NCBI GenBank assembly: GCA_900315035.1
Contig: OMXO01000003.1
Span: 1 to 64,000 of the forward strand
Length of the DNA stretch: 64,000 bases
Source: an uncultured Prevotella sp.
GTDB taxonomy: Bacteria > Bacteroidota > Bacteroidia > Bacteroidales > Bacteroidaceae
Direction: 5' to 3'
Positions 28,520 through 35,809 of the stretch are shown piece after piece (the stretch's first letter is position 1; each line of letters begins with the position of its first letter). A model generated the notes under the pieces. It saw only the letters and a program-made list of their open reading frames with translations, did no database searches and was not told the DNA's origin. The position numbers and the translations under genes are program-made.

Positions 28520-29634
28520 CTCAGACTTTCTATTAACGCATGAACATGCTTGAACTGCCTTACTTGGTCGAACATTTCGAGCGCTTCTTCCGTTGGTTCA
28601 AATCGCTCTGAGGTCTTGGCGTAAGCTGCATCTACGGCTTTGTCGAACCAGTCGGGTTCCTCCACATCGGCTACCACGAGTCGTTGCTGCATGCACTTGG
28701 GCAGTCTCTCGTAATATGGGTTTCGCGCAATCACACACACACAACCCATAAAAACGGCCTCATAGACCACTCTTGGCGACGAATCGCTCATCGGAATTGA
28801 AAAAGCAATCTCCGACTGGTTCATCAGTCGGTACATATCTTCTCGTGAGAGACGTCCCATCATCTGATCGCCTTGACGGATGGTCGTTTCTGTTGCCTTC
28901 AGATATTCATCTTTATAGTGGGGATAAATCAGGTTCATAGGCTGTTGACTGTAGTGTTTCGAACGGTTCCTCGCTGCTACCAGTTCTTGGGTGCGATACA
29001 GTGGTTCGATGCCTCTTACCGAGAGGAAGGGAGCCCCTTTCCTGACGGCCTGTTCGTCGTACACACGATGAATCGTCGAAAGGTCTATGCCATATTGGAT
29101 GACGTGAGCCCTAACACCACAGAGTTGTTGGATTTTCTCTTGCATCAGCGTGGAATCCACCGTCACCGCTTTTGCCCCTAAGAGCGCTTTCGTAGCGAAT
29201 CGGCAATAAGCCTTCGACTGATAAGGTCTCACAAGGATCTCGCTCCCCTGAGGCGTACCGATATAGGGCACACGGGCCTGCTGTGCCAGTCGCATATAGT
29301 ACATCCCATGGGCCAGGAAGATAGTATCAGGATGTCGTTGATAGAATCGTTTGAGTTTCCATGCCTGAATCGGCAATACGGCCATCTTCAACACGTTGCG
29401 CCATAGATCGGCCAGTCTACAACGTCTCCTGATCAGGAAACGGTCGATGATGAGCAGTTTCTCTACGATATCGTCATCAGTGGCAAGCGACTCCAGTCCC
29501 TCTGCGGCCAGCAGGTCGGTCACCACCATTACCTGTTTATCCCGATATAGTTGCTTGGCGCTCTGATAGCAGTCCATCGCGTGGTAGTCTCTGGCTCCAC
29601 ACAGAAATGCATATACCTGAAACGCCTGCCCCAT
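28516..29634 (-). CDS. Glycosyltransferase, GT4/GT-B-like
   Basis: A 372-residue protein with a GT-B-like layout: an N-terminal half with AHGMYYMRLAQQARVPYIGTPQGSE (read in parts) and a C-terminal half with SQQPMNLIYPHYKD and MGRLSREDMYRLMNQSEI, then SDSSPRVVYEAVFMGCVCV, the E-containing nucleotide-sugar loop of GT4 enzymes. It is divergent and I cannot name the donor. It lies in the middle of the polysaccharide cluster with 4-nt and 5-nt junctions. Confidence 0.75.
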   Translation of the reverse strand: MGQAFQVYAFLCGARDYHAMDCYQSAKQLYRDKQVMVVTDLLAAEGLESLATDDDIVEKLLIIDRFLIRRRCRLADLWRNVLKMAVLPIQAWKLKRFYQRHPDTIFLAHGMYYMRLAQQARVPYIGTPQGSEILVRPYQSKAYCRFATKALLGAKAVTVDSTLMQEKIQQLCGVRAHVIQYGIDLSTIHRVYDEQAVRKGAPFLSVRGIEPLYRTQELVAARNRSKHYSQQPMNLIYPHYKDEYLKATETTIRQGDQMMGRLSREDMYRLMNQSEIAFSIPMSDSSPRVVYEAVFMGCVCVIARNPYYERLPKCMQQRLVVADVEEPDWFDKAVDAAYAKTSERFEPTEEALEMFDQVRQFKHVHALIESLR

Positions 29635-29639
29635 AACGT

Positions 29640-30422
29640 CTAATATTTGATACGTTTGATATGGAACAGTCCTTTGATGGCAAATTTCAACAGATTGAGC
29701 AGGATATAATAGAAGGTCTTGGTGGCACTCAGGTGATTATACTGTATCTTCAACGAGGCAATCACGCAGATTTTCTTCAGGTTGAAGAATTGTGCCTCGA
29801 TGGCTGAGAATCCCGTCTGGTGACAACGGTAATACACCAGTGGTTCCTCTATCAGTCGCATCTTATAACCTTCCATATAGAGTCGTGCCCAGAGCAGATA
29901 ATCCTCGACGGTCATAAAGGTCTTCGACTCGTCGAAGAACACTTGCGGCCCCTTCCTGACAAGCACCGATGAGTTCATCACGTCGTTCTTCTTGAAGAAG
30001 TCATAGGGTGAGGTCTTCTGTGCGCATTGCTTATAGCCCCATACTTTGAAGTCGCCCTCAAACAGGTGCATGTTCGTACTGACCAGGTCTGCCTGTTCGC
30101 TTTCCATCACGCCCATCTGTTTTTCCAGTTTCTTGGGGTCCCAGGTGTCATCGTCGTCACAGAAGGCCAGATATTCTCCCCTCGCCTGTCGGATGCCAAA
30201 GTTGCGGTTAGCGGCAATGATGCCGTGATTGGCATTCTGGAATGCCCTGATCTTGTCAGAATGAAACGACTCGATAAACCCCATGAAGTCGTAGTTCGAA
30301 CAGTTATCCACCACGATCAGTTCAAAGTCCCTATACGTCTGTGCCAGTATCGACTCGATCGTCTGCCCCAGAAAATCCTTCCGGTTAAACGTCGTCACGA
30401 TCACACTCACCTTTGGCTCCAT
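29640..30422 (-). CDS. Glycosyltransferase family 2
   Basis: A 260-residue GT-A transferase. KVSVIVTTFNRKDFLGQTIESIL opens the nucleotide-binding domain (seen as two segments), the DxD-type metal motif is FCDDDDTWDPKKLEKQ near 90, and VEDYLLWARLYMEGYK near 175 holds the likely catalytic acidic residue. No membrane segment is obvious, although the C-terminal region is hydrophobic (FYYILLNLLKFAIKGLF). Sugar specificity is unknown. Confidence 0.9.
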   Translation of the reverse strand: MEPKVSVIVTTFNRKDFLGQTIESILAQTYRDFELIVVDNCSNYDFMGFIESFHSDKIRAFQNANHGIIAANRNFGIRQARGEYLAFCDDDDTWDPKKLEKQMGVMESEQADLVSTNMHLFEGDFKVWGYKQCAQKTSPYDFFKKNDVMNSSVLVRKGPQVFFDESKTFMTVEDYLLWARLYMEGYKMRLIEEPLVYYRCHQTGFSAIEAQFFNLKKICVIASLKIQYNHLSATKTFYYILLNLLKFAIKGLFHIKRIKY

Positions 30423-30432
30423 TGCTCAGTAT

Positions 30433-31005
30433 TTAAATGTTTACCTTTTCCTTGTATTCTTTCAGGCTCATCAGTCCCTTGTCTTTCTCTGAGATAATCA
30501 GGTTCTCGATGCCTCCGATCTTCTCAAACGGCCACGCGATGGCAATGTCGGGATCGTTATACATGATGCCACTGTCGCCCTCGCCATAGAACACCTCGCC
30601 ACACTTATAACTGACGATGCTGTCTTCGATGACGAGATAGCCGTGCCCGAAGTACTGAGGTATGTAGAGCGTCTTCTGGTTCTCGCCCGTCAAGTCGAAG
30701 CCCTGCCACTGGCCGAAGGTCGGTGAGTCGGGACGCAGATCGACGATCACGTCATATACATGACCGCTGATACAGCGCACGAGCTTGGCCTGCTGCTTCA
30801 CCAACTGGAAATGGGTAGCGCGAATCACACCCCGTTTCGAGATGGTGTAGAACACCTCTTTCAACTCGTGGTCAATACCGTTGGCCTTAAAAGTGTCGAT
30901 ATTATAGTCTTTCACGAAACCGCCCCGCTCGTCAGTCGCATAAAACGGGGTGATTTCATACGCGCCTTTCAGCGACGTCTCCTTAAATTCAAACTTCTGT
31001 ATCAT
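30433..31005 (-). CDS. RfbC/RmlC-like sugar 3,5-epimerase (cupin)
   Basis: A 190-residue cupin of the dTDP-4-dehydrorhamnose 3,5-epimerase family. The catalytic histidine region is GVIRATHFQLVKQQAKLVRC near 66-72, and the PQYFGHGYLVIED and SGIMYNDPDIAIAWP segments are typical. In the stretch where I expect the acid tyrosines of RmlC (TDYY-like), this protein reads GEVFY, so it may be a 3-epimerase only or act on another ketosugar. Because rfbF and rfbG lie just upstream and no rmlA/rmlB/rmlD is present, the substrate is more likely CDP-4-keto-6-deoxyglucose than the dTDP sugar. Confidence 0.82.
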   Translation of the reverse strand: MIQKFEFKETSLKGAYEITPFYATDERGGFVKDYNIDTFKANGIDHELKEVFYTISKRGVIRATHFQLVKQQAKLVRCISGHVYDVIVDLRPDSPTFGQWQGFDLTGENQKTLYIPQYFGHGYLVIEDSIVSYKCGEVFYGEGDSGIMYNDPDIAIAWPFEKIGGIENLIISEKDKGLMSLKEYKEKVNI

Positions 31006-31009
31006 ATCC

Positions 31010-31915
31010 TTAATTTCCTTGATTACTTAAGCACCGTCTGATACCTTCCTCGAACGACGTACTCACATACTCGCCGATGGCTGCTTTCAGAGCCGAGGTG
31101 TCAAACATATCCATACTGTATCTGATACCGTCGTCAGGGCGGATGCCGATGCCTATCTTGTCTTTCTTGCCTGCCAGTTCACCAATCGTCAGCAGATAGT
31201 CTTTCAGGATGCGGGGCGATCCAGAGCCGATGTAGTAGCACGACTGGCTGGTCTCTGCACTGCCCAGACGATAAACAGCCTCCAGCAGGTCATCCACGTA
31301 GATAAAGTCGTAAGGCTGGGCTGCAGGGCCAAAAGTGGCCTCGTTGCCCTTCTCAAGTTCACCCAGGGTGTAACTTACCAGATTACCAGTCTTGTTGGTC
31401 TCGCCGAAGATGTTTGAGAACTGCATCCATACAAACGGCTGCCCGATGTTCTTACAGTAGTCTTCAAGCATCAAGTGAGCACAATGCTTGGCCACACCAT
31501 ACATCATACCACCACTGGTTTGCGAGAGGTTCGGCAGACTGTGTACAGCCTGTTCAGCAACTGTTCCTGCACACAATAACTTTTTGACACCGATTGTCTT
31601 ACACAACTTCGCACAAGTAATACCCATATCGATGTTATGCAGCTGTGTCTGTGGATCAGCCTTCGTCGGACCGTTCACGCCAGCCCATGCCAGATGGTAC
31701 ATCGCATCATATTCGCCTGCAGGAATCTGAGCCATCAACTGTTCAGGCGCATCGAGTCCCATCGCCAGTTTAACAATATTATCTGAATCGGGTATCCGTC
31801 CTCCTTCAAACGTCAGGTCGATGGCCACGACATGCACGTTGTGCTCGACCAGTTTCTTCACCAATGTACTGCCGATAAACCCATTGGCACCCGTAACAAT
31901 CACATTTTTCATCAT
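31010..31915 (-). CDS. NAD(P)-dependent sugar epimerase/reductase
   Basis: A 301-residue extended SDR protein. The nucleotide loop VTGANGFIGSTLV is at the start, YHLAWAGVN at about 70, and the catalytic YxxxK in MMYGVAKHC near 140. A DDLLEAV motif near 207 is usual for sugar epimerases and 4-ketoreductases. Its start codon touches the rfbG stop codon. I infer that it reduces the 4-keto group after RfbG and the cupin to give a CDP-6-deoxyhexose. Confidence 0.82.
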   Translation of the reverse strand: MMKNVIVTGANGFIGSTLVKKLVEHNVHVVAIDLTFEGGRIPDSDNIVKLAMGLDAPEQLMAQIPAGEYDAMYHLAWAGVNGPTKADPQTQLHNIDMGITCAKLCKTIGVKKLLCAGTVAEQAVHSLPNLSQTSGGMMYGVAKHCAHLMLEDYCKNIGQPFVWMQFSNIFGETNKTGNLVSYTLGELEKGNEATFGPAAQPYDFIYVDDLLEAVYRLGSAETSQSCYYIGSGSPRILKDYLLTIGELAGKKDKIGIGIRPDDGIRYSMDMFDTSALKAAIGEYVSTSFEEGIRRCLSNQGN

Positions 31916-32986
31916 CTAGAAACTAAGAAATTCATTGATCTGCTGATCCATGCAGGCTCTCACGTCGCCACCTGCCAACCAGCACTTGCTCCATTCCACA
32001 ATCTTGTCCATCGCCTCGTCGAGGTTCCAGCGGGGCTTCCAGCCGAAGGTGGTCTTCAGTTTCGAACAGTCGAGTTTCAGGAAGTTGGCCTCATGGGGCC
32101 CACCGTCATACTGGTCTATCCACTTCAAACCCTCACCCCATTTCGATACAAACAGATCGACGAGCGCACCCGTCTGGAAACAGTCCACATCGTCAGGCCC
32201 CACATTATAATAGCCTGCATAGCGGCTGTCCTCATACTGTCGGGCAGCAATCATCAGATACGCATACAACGGCTCTAACACGTGCTGGTAAGGTCTGGTG
32301 GAGTACGGATTGCGCACCACGATTGGTTCGCCTTTCTGGGCAGCACGTACAGAGTCTGGGATGATACGGTCGTTAGCAAAGTCACCGCCACCGATTACAT
32401 TACCTGCTCTCGCTGTTGAGATGGGGATGACGGGCTTTCCGTCCTTATCGGTAAAGAAACTGCGCTGATAACTGTGAGTCACGAGTTCAGAGCACGATTT
32501 GGAGTTACTGTAGGGATCATAGCCGTCGAGTTCTTCGTTCTCACGATAGCCCCATGCCCATTCCTTGTTCAGATACACCTTGTCTGTCGTCACGTTCAGA
32601 AACGACCTGACGCTGTTGCTCTGTCTCACGCACTCCAGGATATTCACCGTACCCATCACGTTGGTCTCATAGGTATAGGCGGGATTCTTATAACTGTCTC
32701 TTACGATCGGCTGTGCCGCCAGATGCAGCACAATCTCGGGCTGAGCCTCGTCGAAGGCTTTTTTCAGAGATTCGAGGTCGCGGATATCACCAATCACGGA
32801 GTGGATATCCTTTGCCAGTCCGGCTATCTCGAACAGCGAGGGGGTCGTAGGCGGTTCGAGCGAGTAGCCCGTCACCTCAGCCCCTGCGTTGACCAGCATC
32901 TTACAGAGCCAGGAGCCTTTGAAACCCGTATGTCCAGTGACAAAGACGCGCTTGCCACGATAGAAATCATTCAATAGTGTTGCCAT
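31916..32986 (-). CDS. rfbG: CDP-glucose 4,6-dehydratase
   Basis: A 356-residue SDR that converts CDP-glucose to CDP-4-keto-6-deoxyglucose. VFVTGHTGFKGSWLCKML at the N-terminus is characteristic of RfbG, followed by LHLAAQPIVRDSYKNPAYT with NVMGT and the catalytic YSNSKSCSE near 165. RPYQHVLEPLYAYL and WGEGLKWI are further family markers. It follows rfbF by 6 nt. Confidence 0.95.
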   Translation of the reverse strand: MATLLNDFYRGKRVFVTGHTGFKGSWLCKMLVNAGAEVTGYSLEPPTTPSLFEIAGLAKDIHSVIGDIRDLESLKKAFDEAQPEIVLHLAAQPIVRDSYKNPAYTYETNVMGTVNILECVRQSNSVRSFLNVTTDKVYLNKEWAWGYRENEELDGYDPYSNSKSCSELVTHSYQRSFFTDKDGKPVIPISTARAGNVIGGGDFANDRIIPDSVRAAQKGEPIVVRNPYSTRPYQHVLEPLYAYLMIAARQYEDSRYAGYYNVGPDDVDCFQTGALVDLFVSKWGEGLKWIDQYDGGPHEANFLKLDCSKLKTTFGWKPRWNLDEAMDKIVEWSKCWLAGGDVRACMDQQINEFLSF

Positions 32987-32992
32987 AGTCGC

Positions 32993-33793
32993 TTATTTAT
33001 GTTTGGGCACTTCGCGGTCCCAGCGCTTCCAGGGAGCCTTGCCCTGCTTCAGCAGATTCTCCAGCATCTCCTTCTCGCGGACGTTGTCCATACACTGCCA
33101 GAAGCCTTCGTGAACATACGACATCAGCTGTCCGTCCTCAACCAGATTGTGCAGCGGATCGTGCTCGAAGATGCAGGTATCGTCAGTCAGGTAATTGAAG
33201 ATCTCTGGCTGGAACACCATGTAGCCGGCATTGATGGGCACCCCGTCGTTGGCATTCTTCTCGCGGAAAGCCTTGACCGAACGGTTCTTGCTGATCTCCA
33301 GCACACCCTTGTCCTGCGCCATCTTCACGGCTGTCAGCGTCGCAATCTTTCCGTGGCTCTTATGAAACGCCACCAACTTGTCGATCTCCACGTCACATAC
33401 ACCGTCGCCATACGTCATCATAAAGGGCTCGTTGCCCACGTACTCCTGAATACGCTTGATACGTCCGCCAGTCATCGTGTTATAGCCTGTATCCACCACC
33501 GTCACCTTCCAGTGATCCAGATGGCTGTGATGAACGGTCATCTCATTCTTGTCGCCTCTGAAATCGAAACTGATATCGCTGTTATAGAGGAAATAGTTCG
33601 CGAACCACTGCTTGATATACTCCTGCTTATAGCCTGCACAGATGATAAATTCGTTATACCCGTAATAGGCATACTCCTTCATGATGTGCCACAGTATCGG
33701 CATACCACCTATCTCTATCATGGGCTTGGGCTTAAACTGGCTCTCCTCACTGATTCTCGAGCCGAATCCTCCTGCTAATAATACTACTTTCAT
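32993..33793 (-). CDS. rfbF: Glucose-1-phosphate cytidylyltransferase
   Basis: A 266-residue nucleotidyltransferase that makes CDP-glucose. The N-terminal loop VVLLAGGFGSRISEESQFKP, PMIEIGGMPILWHIMKEYAY, and YGDGVCDVEIDKLVAFH are diagnostic for RfbF. It is the first gene of the polysaccharide operon and has a consensus promoter immediately upstream. Confidence 0.96.
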   Translation of the reverse strand: MKVVLLAGGFGSRISEESQFKPKPMIEIGGMPILWHIMKEYAYYGYNEFIICAGYKQEYIKQWFANYFLYNSDISFDFRGDKNEMTVHHSHLDHWKVTVVDTGYNTMTGGRIKRIQEYVGNEPFMMTYGDGVCDVEIDKLVAFHKSHGKIATLTAVKMAQDKGVLEISKNRSVKAFREKNANDGVPINAGYMVFQPEIFNYLTDDTCIFEHDPLHNLVEDGQLMSYVHEGFWQCMDNVREKEMLENLLKQGKAPWKRWDREVPKHK

Positions 33794-33816
33794 AACTCGT
33801 TTCTACTAATTGGCTG

Positions 33817-33848
33817 CAAAATTACAACTATTTTTCTACATCACCAAA
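33817..33848 (-). promoter_or_regulatory. Promoter of the polysaccharide cluster
   Basis: On the minus strand TTTG (33845-33848) and TAATTTTG (33817-33824) are separated by 20 nt, a consensus Bacteroidetes promoter 23 nt before rfbF. No other good promoter is visible down to wecB, so the twelve genes may form one transcript. Confidence 0.75.
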
Positions 33849-33850
33849 CT

Positions 33851-34582
33851 TCAGCCGTACAATTCTACGGCCTGATGATAAGTATCCAGGCTTCCGATGT
33901 CGAAACGGCCGGCACTCATAGGCCAGGCGTGCATCGTGGTGTGCTCCACCATATAGTGAGCCAGATTGCCAGGCGCGTCCTTACCACAACCGTTCTCGAC
34001 CGAATGGCGCACGAGTTCAAGATCTTTCTTCAGATAGATATAGAAAGGCGGCACAGCCCAGTGACTCTTGGGCTCCTGGGGCTTCTCTTCCATGCCCAGC
34101 ACCTTCATCTGTGCGTCGAGTTCCACCACACCTGTGCGCTGCAGTTTCTCGATCGACGGCTGTTCGTGACACATGATACAGCTCGTCTGCTTCGCCTTGG
34201 CGAAATCCACGAACTCCCTGAACGAGAAAAACAGCAGATTGTCGGCCGCCACCACGAGCATGTCATCATCGATCTTCAGCTGATCCATCGCATACAGCAG
34301 GTCGCACACAGCCCCCAGCCTCGTCTCGTTGGTCTCTGTCCCGTCGTCGATAATCGTGATGGGCTTCGAGTAAGTCTGTTCGGCAGCCCATTTCTCGAAG
34401 ATAGGCGCAAACTTATGGTTCGTAATGATGATGTGCTCCGTGATGTCATCGATGGTGTCAATGTCATCCAGCATACGACCTAATATCGTACTTTTTCCGA
34501 TTTGCAACAATGGCTTCGGGAAGTTCTTCGTCAGTTCTCCCAATCTCGTCGCATAACCTGCAGCAATAACTATATTCTTCAC
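33851..34582 (-). CDS. Sugar-phosphate nucleotidyltransferase
   Basis: A 243-residue GT-A-fold pyrophosphorylase-like enzyme. NIVIAAGYATRLGELTKNFPKPL holds the nucleotide loop with the catalytic Arg and Lys (read in two parts), VVAADNLLFF is the metal-binding Asp region near 111, and SAGRFDIGSLDTY near 227 is the second metal site. It follows the GHMP kinase by 28 nt and so probably uses the sugar 1-phosphate made by it. If the kinase is a galacturonokinase, this would form UDP- or another NDP-galacturonate. Sequence alone does not give the nucleotide. Confidence 0.82.
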   Translation of the reverse strand: MKNIVIAAGYATRLGELTKNFPKPLLQIGKSTILGRMLDDIDTIDDITEHIIITNHKFAPIFEKWAAEQTYSKPITIIDDGTETNETRLGAVCDLLYAMDQLKIDDDMLVVAADNLLFFSFREFVDFAKAKQTSCIMCHEQPSIEKLQRTGVVELDAQMKVLGMEEKPQEPKSHWAVPPFYIYLKKDLELVRHSVENGCGKDAPGNLAHYMVEHTTMHAWPMSAGRFDIGSLDTYHQAVELYG

Positions 34583-34613
34583 GTTTTTACCTTTTTACTT
34601 TTTTACCTTTTTA
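34583..34613. repeat. Short tandem repeat in an intergenic ribosome-binding region
   Basis: Four imperfect TTTTTAC units (plus-strand reading) fill the gap between the GHMP kinase and nucleotidyltransferase genes. On the coding strand this is a purine-rich GGTAAAAA array directly in front of the nucleotidyltransferase start, where a Bacteroidetes A-rich ribosome-binding region would be. Confidence 0.7.
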
Positions 34614-35759
34614 CCCTTCCATGAATCTCGCTCCGTCATCAGGCTTCACCCAGAACACCTGGAACGTCTTCTCGTATTCAGGGAACTGTTCGAGATAACG
34701 CTCCGTCAGAGCCTTTTCGATGTCAGCCTTACGGGCAGGATCAACCAGTGCGATACAAGCACCCTTGAAGCCCGCACCCGAGAAACGGCCACCATATACC
34801 CCTGGCAGACTGCGCATAATCTCATAGATGGCGATGAGTTCGGGCGAGCCACACTCATAGTTATGAATCGAACTCTCACACGAGTCAAAACTCAACTTGC
34901 CGAAGAGTTTCAGATTGCCCGTCTCCCAGGCAGTCACACCCTGTCTTACACGTCTGTACTCCGAGTAGAAATGCTCCGCCCTACGGGCAAACCGCGCCGG
35001 CATCGCAATACGTGTCTTCTCGAACGTTGCCTTGGGGATATCACGCAAGAAAGTCTTGTCAAACGTCTTCAGGGGCTGTTCCGTATAGGCCAGCATGTTC
35101 CAGGCAGCCGTCTTACACTCATACACACGGAGGTTATAGTCAGAGTTCACCAGCGAACGTGTCAGTCCTGAGAAGAAGATACCGATCTCGAAATCAGCCA
35201 TGTCGGGATGACGCTTGATGATACGCCAGTCGTTGGAGTCGCAGTCGAGGAACAGCAAGCCGTCTTTCCTTCCCAGTGCGATACAAGCCTGGTCGAGCAG
35301 ACCGTTGTTCAGACCGATATACTCGCGCTCAGCCTCCGACGCAATCTTCACCACCTCAAACGGCTGCAGCGTGATATCGTTCGCCTTCGCAAAGGCCATC
35401 ACATACGCTATCAGCACCGCCGCACTCGACGACAGTCCACCCACAGGCAGCGAGCCTTGAATCACGCCCTTGATACCACGCTTCAGTTCGAAACGCTTCT
35501 TCAGTGCATACTTTGCGCCTCGGGCATAGTCGCCCCAGTGGCGCTCCTTCACCTGCGTGGGGGCATCGGTCTCGAAATCCACGATGCCCTCAAACGTTCT
35601 CGACTCCAGATGTACGTGGCCGTCATCAGAAGGACTCCACCACAGATCCACACCTTTGTTGATAGCAAAACCCGTCACCAATCCGTGCTGGTGATCTACG
35701 TGCGCACCCAGCGGACATACCCGATAAGGTGCAAAAATATGATACTGATATTCGTTCAT
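34611..35759 (-). CDS. GHMP kinase, galacturonokinase-like
   Basis: A 382-residue sugar 1-kinase from the ATG at 35759; the frame extends 12 codons upstream into promoter DNA. GHMP motif 1 is APYRVCPLGAHVDHQHG at about 8-24, motif 2 (ATP loop) GGLSSSAAVLIAY near 106, and motif 3 YGGRFSGAGFKGACIALVD near 335. Motif 1 has GAHVDH where galactokinases have GEHTDY. From memory this and LRVYEC and HNYECGS match plant galacturonokinase (GalAK) better than GalK. It probably phosphorylates galacturonate or a similar sugar at C1. Automated annotation would likely say galactokinase. Confidence 0.78.
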   Translation of the reverse strand: MNEYQYHIFAPYRVCPLGAHVDHQHGLVTGFAINKGVDLWWSPSDDGHVHLESRTFEGIVDFETDAPTQVKERHWGDYARGAKYALKKRFELKRGIKGVIQGSLPVGGLSSSAAVLIAYVMAFAKANDITLQPFEVVKIASEAEREYIGLNNGLLDQACIALGRKDGLLFLDCDSNDWRIIKRHPDMADFEIGIFFSGLTRSLVNSDYNLRVYECKTAAWNMLAYTEQPLKTFDKTFLRDIPKATFEKTRIAMPARFARRAEHFYSEYRRVRQGVTAWETGNLKLFGKLSFDSCESSIHNYECGSPELIAIYEIMRSLPGVYGGRFSGAGFKGACIALVDPARKADIEKALTERYLEQFPEYEKTFQVFWVKPDDGARFMEG

Positions 35760-35764
35760 GCTTG

Positions 35765-35796
35765 CAAAAGTACAACTATTTTTCCACACCACCAAA
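35765..35796 (-). promoter_or_regulatory. Promoter of the GHMP kinase gene
   Basis: On the minus strand TTTG (35793-35796), 20 nt, TACTTTTG (35765-35772). The -7 box ends only 5 nt before the ATG, so transcription should begin at or beside the start codon, giving a leaderless or nearly leaderless mRNA. Confidence 0.75.
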
Positions 35797-35809
35797 TATA
35801 TTTGGCAGT

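Noticed and set aside
30433..31005. rmlC of a dTDP-rhamnose operon
   Set aside because: No rmlA, rmlB or rmlD is in the window and the gene follows rfbF and rfbG, so a CDP substrate is more likely.
34611..35759. Ordinary galactokinase of a Leloir operon
   Set aside because: Motif 1 is GAHVDH instead of GEHTDY and no galM, galT or galE is adjacent; the partner is a nucleotidyltransferase.
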